This document shows, one piece after another, positions 59,710-64,000 of a DNA stretch of 64,000 nucleotides; position 1 is the first letter of the stretch, and every line of letters starts with the position of its first letter. The position numbers and the translations under genes were made by a program. Below the pieces are notes generated by a model that worked only from the letters and a program-made list of their open reading frames with translations, was not told where the DNA came from and made no database searches. The DNA is taken from assembly GCA_036794825.1 (NCBI GenBank), contig DAIRGA010000019.1, positions 1 to 64,000 on the forward strand, given 5' to 3'. The DNA comes from RZYY01 sp036794825 (GTDB taxonomy: Bacteria; Bacteroidota; Bacteroidia; Bacteroidales; 4484-276).

Positions 59710-62700
59710 TTAGTTCTTAATGATTTTAATCGTACGGAGGAGCATGTTATCAGAACTGTTAAGGATCAGCGTTGCAGTATAAACACCGGGTTGCAGGGCG
59801 CCTGCATACAGCGTCATCACATGTTCACCGGCCTGTTGAAACTCGTCTGTTATCCTGCCCAGCCTGTTGCCCACTATGTCGTAAATCTCGATAATAACAT
59901 GGCCATCGGCAGGAAGGGTATAGACAAAGTTAGTGTTTCCTTTGAACGGGTTGGGATGGTTGGCAAACTTCAGATCGGCGATCTTGCTGTTTTGGGTGAT
60001 ACCAACAGTAGCGCTCTTTATCACACCAATTTTCAGTATTGCCTTGTCAATTGTGTTGTAATTTTCATCACCAATTTCATTAAGGGGATCATCAACAAGT
60101 CCGATGTAGAGGTATTCATCGCCGGGCGGGCTTGTGATCTGCAAACTCAGAGTCAGCAATGCGTCACCTTTGTTCAGTAATAGCGGAACCATGGAGTACC
60201 AGCTAATCCTTACCTCATCGCCCGACATTACAAACGGGACATTCAAGTCAGGGTCATTACCAAGATAAATCCCCTCAACCGCAAGATTACCGGCAGGAAC
60301 ATTGAGAATGAGCGACAATGCCCCTACCTCCATTTCCATTCCGGCGTAAACCGGTAATTCCATTTCAGTACATGCAGAAGCTTCTACCGGTTCACCAAAC
60401 TCCAGCGAAATGTAGCCGGTTTCCGATTTACCTGCAGTTGGGATATAGCTGGGGTTGAAATCACCGGTTAGCAGACAATAGAAGTTCTGATTCACCGAAG
60501 CTACACCCCCGGGAACGGTGACGGTCGGACAAAGTACAATTGCTCCCCATTCCGGGTTAGGATTAGAACTGATTAAATCACCCGGCGTCCAGAATGTCCA
60601 CGATGGTCGTCCACCCCAACCATTGACGCCCTGGGTAAGGAAGTAATTTTGAATCTTTCCGGCATCATCTGACAGCACTTTATTGTCGAGTATACCATCA
60701 CCGGCAAAGAACCTCACTTTTTCGATTGATGAATTAAATACCCCCCAGTAATTCACCTGGGCGGCATCCGATGAGTTGACGCCGGCTATGATGTCTGTTT
60801 TCGACATCCTGACCTCATAATCACCGGAGCAAACACCGGTGAAGGTGTATAATCCACCGCCATCAGTTTTGACCACTGTTGCACCGGTCGGGTACTTTTT
60901 CTCGTCTCCCTGCCAGAGTTCTACCATAACATCCTTTACGGGTGTATTGGAGTTGTTGTAATAGGTAATGTAACCGCTTACTGTAAGGCCGGTTACAGTG
61001 ACTTTCTGATTACATGAGGCAGTATGGCCTGCAGCATCTGTAACTGTCCAGTTTACAATGGTTTCACCCAGACCAAATGTGGCATCCTGAGGATCAATGG
61101 TTGTTTCGCCAACCCTTGCGATCACGCTGGCTATTGAACAATTATCAGCAGTTTCAGGTGTTCCGATATCAATACCGACAGCCATACAGCCATCAGTGGT
61201 GTAAACTTCCTTATCTGGCGGGCAGGTGATGGCCGGAGGCTCAGTGTCTACTTTATAGGTAACCGTGACGGACTTCTGTACTGCATCATTGCCGCAGAGG
61301 TCCTCTACGTCAAATGTCCTGGTGATTGACCAAAGGCATCCGCTGGTGTTGACCGGGTCGCCCGTGTTCACAACGATGCTGCTGGTGATGTCACCGTCGC
61401 AGTTGTCCTCAGCGGTTGCTCCGCCAAGGGCAGTTTCTATTTGGGCTGCCGTCGGGTTGCATCCAAGTTCACCACCGGCGCCAAGGGTAGTAATCACCGG
61501 GATTTCGGTGTCTACCTTATAGGTAACCGTAACGGACTTCTCGGTAGCAGCATTGGTGCAAAGATCGGTCACGTTAAAGGTCCTGGTGACTGACCACAGG
61601 CATCCGCTGGTGTTGACCGGAGCTCCTGTATTTACTGATATGCTGCCGGTAATATCACCGTCGCAGTTGTCCTCAGCGGTTGCTCCGCCAAGGGCAGTTT
61701 CTATTTGGGCTGCCGTCGGGTTGCATCCAAGTTCACCACCGGCGCCAAGGGTAGTAATCACCGGGATTTCGGTGTCTACCTTATAGGTAACCGTAACGGA
61801 CTTCTCGGTAGCAGCATTGGTGCAAAGATCGGTCACGTTAAAGGTCCTGGTGACTGACCACAGGCATCCGCTGGTGTTGACCGGAGCTCCTGTATTTACT
61901 GATATGCTGCCGGTAATATCACCGTCGCAGTTGTCCAAAGCTGTGGCTGAGCCAAGGGCAGTGTTAATCTGGTCTGCCGTCGGGTTGCATCCAAGTTCAC
62001 CACCGGCTCCAAGGGTAGTGATGACCGGGATTTCCGTGTCTACCTTGTAGGTAACGGTAACTGACTTTTGGTCTGCCGGATTGAGGCAAAGATCGCTCAC
62101 GTTAAAGGTTCTGGTCACTGACCACAGGCATCCGCTTGTGTTGACCGGAGCTCCTGTATTTACTGATATGCTGCCGGTAATATCACCGTCGCAGTTGTCC
62201 AAAGCTGTGGCTGAGCCAAGGGCAGTGTTAATCTGGTCTGCCGTCGGGTTGCATCCAAGTTCACCACCGGCTCCAAGGGTAGTAATCACCGGGATTTTGG
62301 TGTCTACCTTATAGGTAACCGTAACGGACTTCTCGGTAGCAGCATTGGTGCAAAGATCGGTCACGTTAAAGGTCCTGGTGACTGACCACAGGCATCCGCT
62401 GGTGTTGACCGGAGCTCCTGTATTTACTGATATGCTGCCGGTAATATCACCGTCGCAGTTGTCCTCAGCGGTTGCTCCGCCAAGGGCAGTTTCTATTTGG
62501 GCTGCTGTCGGGTTGCATCCAAGTTCACCACCGGCTCCAAAGGTAGTGATCACAGGTGCCACTACATCCACCACTACCTCCACACTTGCACAACCCGAAG
62601 GAGCACAAGGAGTTGATTCCCACCTTGCATAGTAAGTTGTGGTTGTTGTGGGAGAAGCAATGGAGAGCGGTGCGCCCGTTCCTACCTCCTGGGTTCCGCC

Positions 62701-64000
62701 GCATGAACCGCTGTACCAAACCAATGTTGTTCCTGAACCGCCTGAGGCTGTTAGGGTAATATTGCCACCATCATCATCACAAATACAGTTGCGGTCTACC
62801 GAGGCGCTGGTGAGGGCAACGGGAACTGATACCACCACTATCGTCCCATTGGCACTCGCCTCTGTGCATGGTTCTGGTGTGCCGGTAGTGGTCACAGTAT
62901 AATTAAAGGTACCGCTCTCTGTGGGTGAGCCGCTGATGGTGAAGACACCACCGCTGTAGCTGCTGCTAACGCCTGTTGGCAAACCTGTCGCTCCTGCACC
63001 GGTGGCGTCGCCACCTATGGCGTAGGTGATAGATGTGATGGGCGAATTTATACATACTGTTTGGTTATCAGTACCTTCGGCTGAGGTTCGTGAAATGGTT
63101 GCATTCAGGCAGGGGCCAATGGTAAGGCAGTTGGTATAGTCTGAACAGGGCACACCATTTAAGGTAGAGGTATCCATTCTCCGGAAGTAGGTGAATACGG
63201 TTAATGTTACGGATTGGTAGGTTGCACTCGTTGCACCTTCAATGTTTGAAAAACCTTCGGAACAACTTATTGTGCTGCTCTGCCACTGATAGGATAGGAC
63301 GCCTGCGCCGGTTGCCGGTGTAATTTCGGTGAAAGCAGCTGGGGTAGAACCAAAAGATACCACCTGGCTTGCCGCGATAACCCCCGGAGAAATGGAGTTA
63401 ATCGTAATCGTTGCTGTACCGCCTGTAAAACCTGTAGTTCTGGTACAATTTATACCTGATACGGATACCAGGGTGTAATTGGTTGTTGTGGTCGGATTTG
63501 TAAATACATTTAAAGGTGTTCCGGAAACAACCCCGGTAACTGTTCGGTCAGCCACTCCGTCGTTGTAAACTACGGTGAATGGACCTGTGCCCGCTGTCGC
63601 AGTCCAGATTAGTTGCCCGGTTCCTCCTGTGCAAATGGTGTTACCTGTCAGGCTGCCCTGGGGTAAGGGGTATACAGTAACTAATTTTGATTCAGTATTG
63701 GTAAAAAGGGTTGTACCCAAATATGTATTCACCGTCAGTTTAATCACTTCTGATGGGCTGGCTGTACTCGTAATCTGGTGGGTTACAGATGGAGTGGTTG
63801 TGCTCAATGTTCCGGTAAAAATCTGGCTATCATTTTTATACAAGATGTAAGTAGCCCCTGGAGTATTACCACCTGAAGTAGTATTGCCTATTGCCCCGGA
63901 ATATGAAACGGAAACATTGTAAGTTGTTACGGCACAGACACTTGCCGGGGTAGTCAGAACAGCATTGATTGTTCCTCCTGAAGCATTAAGCTCTGCGAAA
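59710..64000 (-). CDS. giant secreted T9SS protein (3' part) with HYR-like repeats, dockerin- and cohesin-like modules
   Basis: At least 1430 residues; the frame is open up to the right edge, so the start is missing. Order from the edge: Ig/PKD-like domains with Thr/Ser-rich linkers, a Cys-rich part (GGNITLTASGGSGTTLVWYSGSC), five near-identical 88-aa repeats (GAGGELGCNPTAAQIETALG ... DNCDGDITGSISVNTGAPVN), one HYR domain (ETADNCSIASVIAR), a dockerin-like part (GVNSSDAAQVNYWGVF, then LSDDAGKIQNYFL), a cohesin-like part (MEVGALSLILNVPAGNLAVEG) and a T9SS type A domain (NHPNPFKGNTNFVYTL ... GVYTATLILN). Likely a cell-surface or secreted adhesion protein. It is followed by a terminator and then the cohesin-like gene. 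Confidence 0.88.
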   Translation of the reverse strand, partial: FAELNASGGTINAVLTTPASVCAVTTYNVSVSYSGAIGNTTSGGNTPGATYILYKNDSQIFTGTLSTTTPSVTHQITSTASPSEVIKLTVNTYLGTTLFTNTESKLVTVYPLPQGSLTGNTICTGGTGQLIWTATAGTGPFTVVYNDGVADRTVTGVVSGTPLNVFTNPTTTTNYTLVSVSGINCTRTTGFTGGTATITINSISPGVIAASQVVSFGSTPAAFTEITPATGAGVLSYQWQSSTISCSEGFSNIEGATSATYQSVTLTVFTYFRRMDTSTLNGVPCSDYTNCLTIGPCLNATISRTSAEGTDNQTVCINSPITSITYAIGGDATGAGATGLPTGVSSSYSGGVFTISGSPTESGTFNYTVTTTGTPEPCTEASANGTIVVVSVPVALTSASVDRNCICDDDGGNITLTASGGSGTTLVWYSGSCGGTQEVGTGAPLSIASPTTTTTYYARWESTPCAPSGCASVEVVVDVVAPVITTFGAGGELGCNPTAAQIETALGGATAEDNCDGDITGSISVNTGAPVNTSGCLWSVTRTFNVTDLCTNAATEKSVTVTYKVDTKIPVITTLGAGGELGCNPTADQINTALGSATALDNCDGDITGSISVNTGAPVNTSGCLWSVTRTFNVSDLCLNPADQKSVTVTYKVDTEIPVITTLGAGGELGCNPTADQINTALGSATALDNCDGDITGSISVNTGAPVNTSGCLWSVTRTFNVTDLCTNAATEKSVTVTYKVDTEIPVITTLGAGGELGCNPTAAQIETALGGATAEDNCDGDITGSISVNTGAPVNTSGCLWSVTRTFNVTDLCTNAATEKSVTVTYKVDTEIPVITTLGAGGELGCNPTAAQIETALGGATAEDNCDGDITSSIVVNTGDPVNTSGCLWSITRTFDVEDLCGNDAVQKSVTVTYKVDTEPPAITCPPDKEVYTTDGCMAVGIDIGTPETADNCSIASVIARVGETTIDPQDATFGLGETIVNWTVTDAAGHTASCNQKVTVTGLTVSGYITYYNNSNTPVKDVMVELWQGDEKKYPTGATVVKTDGGGLYTFTGVCSGDYEVRMSKTDIIAGVNSSDAAQVNYWGVFNSSIEKVRFFAGDGILDNKVLSDDAGKIQNYFLTQGVNGWGGRPSWTFWTPGDLISSNPNPEWGAIVLCPTVTVPGGVASVNQNFYCLLTGDFNPSYIPTAGKSETGYISLEFGEPVEASACTEMELPVYAGMEMEVGALSLILNVPAGNLAVEGIYLGNDPDLNVPFVMSGDEVRISWYSMVPLLLNKGDALLTLSLQITSPPGDEYLYIGLVDDPLNEIGDENYNTIDKAILKIGVIKSATVGITQNSKIADLKFANHPNPFKGNTNFVYTLPADGHVIIEIYDIVGNRLGRITDEFQQAGEHVMTLYAGALQPGVYTATLILNSSDNMLLRTIKIIKN
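61240..62560 (-). repeat. five tandem 264-bp repeats inside the T9SS gene
   Basis: Period 264 bases (88 codons), with unit boundaries near 61246, 61510, 61774, 62038 and 62302. Neighbouring units are almost identical in long stretches but swap two variants: TAAQIETALGGATAED versus TADQINTALGSATALD, and LCTNAATEK versus LCLNPADQK. Each unit is an HYR-like domain with DNCDGDIT and one CLWSVTRTF block. Confidence 0.85.

Noticed and set aside
61265..62632. Row of plus-strand frames with 264-base spacing in the giant T9SS gene
   Set aside because: They are antisense readings of the 88-aa repeat; their periodicity only mirrors that of the real gene.

Overview
The window reads as a chromosomal segment of a Bacteroidota bacterium, probably Bacteroidales-like. 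The evidence is: secreted proteins with type IX secretion (T9SS) C-terminal sorting domains; a short RpoD-type sigma factor; a class III fructose-1,6-bisphosphatase; Bacteroidota-type promoters (-7 box TAnnTTTG, for instance TTTG-N19-TATTTTTG before rpsO); and DUF6371-type primase genes. No rRNA, complete tRNA or CRISPR array was seen.

Left part (1 to about 28.07 kb): an integrative element loaded with defence genes. Its right end is a 44-base 3' half of a tRNA-Gly(CCC) gene at 28031-28074, with the tRNA terminator still behind it. Next to this lie a tyrosine recombinase, a coupled unknown gene, a small HTH/excisionase-like protein, a Zn-finger/TOPRIM-like primase (DUF6371), a replication-type ATPase and an array of ten TGTAAACC octamers that looks like an origin or iteron region. 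No relaxase is visible. All genes here are on the minus strand. Further in lies the cargo: two unknown proteins, a CBS-HEPN putative RNase, a 1743-aa DUF1998-like helicase with a Vsr/DUF559-like C-terminal domain, an SNF2 helicase, an AbiE toxin-antitoxin pair, a 1345-aa Eco57I-type DNA methyltransferase, an ATPase-PIN nuclease pair, small unknown genes, a four-TM protein and a DUF4268 nuclease-like protein. The two helicases plus methylase resemble DISARM class 1 (DrmD, DrmA/DrmB, DrmMI) or Druantia (DruE), but the drmA/drmB functions seem fused and the set does not match a textbook operon. The methylase has an AT-rich target-recognition segment between GC-rich flanks and carries an in-frame palindromic repeat.

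Middle part (28.1 to 44.3 kb): ordinary chromosome. It holds a lipoprotein, a HelD-like RNA polymerase-associated helicase, an arsenical/metal resistance operon (arsR, thioredoxin, arsF-like, arsG-like, permease) with a clear ArsR operator, HMG-CoA lyase, fbp, rpsO-pnp, the sigma factor, rpe, a DUF2520 protein, a KdsC-like phosphatase and mtnA.

Right part (44.3 to 64 kb): three T9SS cargo genes separated by strong hairpins; a patch of 78-bp interspersed repeats and heptanucleotide tandem repeats; then pcm, an acid phosphatase, a MATE exporter and trkH-trkA. After these come a receiver domain without the phospho-acceptor Asp, a decayed IS110 element, a cohesin-like secreted protein truncated at that IS, and the 3' part of a giant T9SS protein with five near-identical 88-aa repeats that runs off the right edge.
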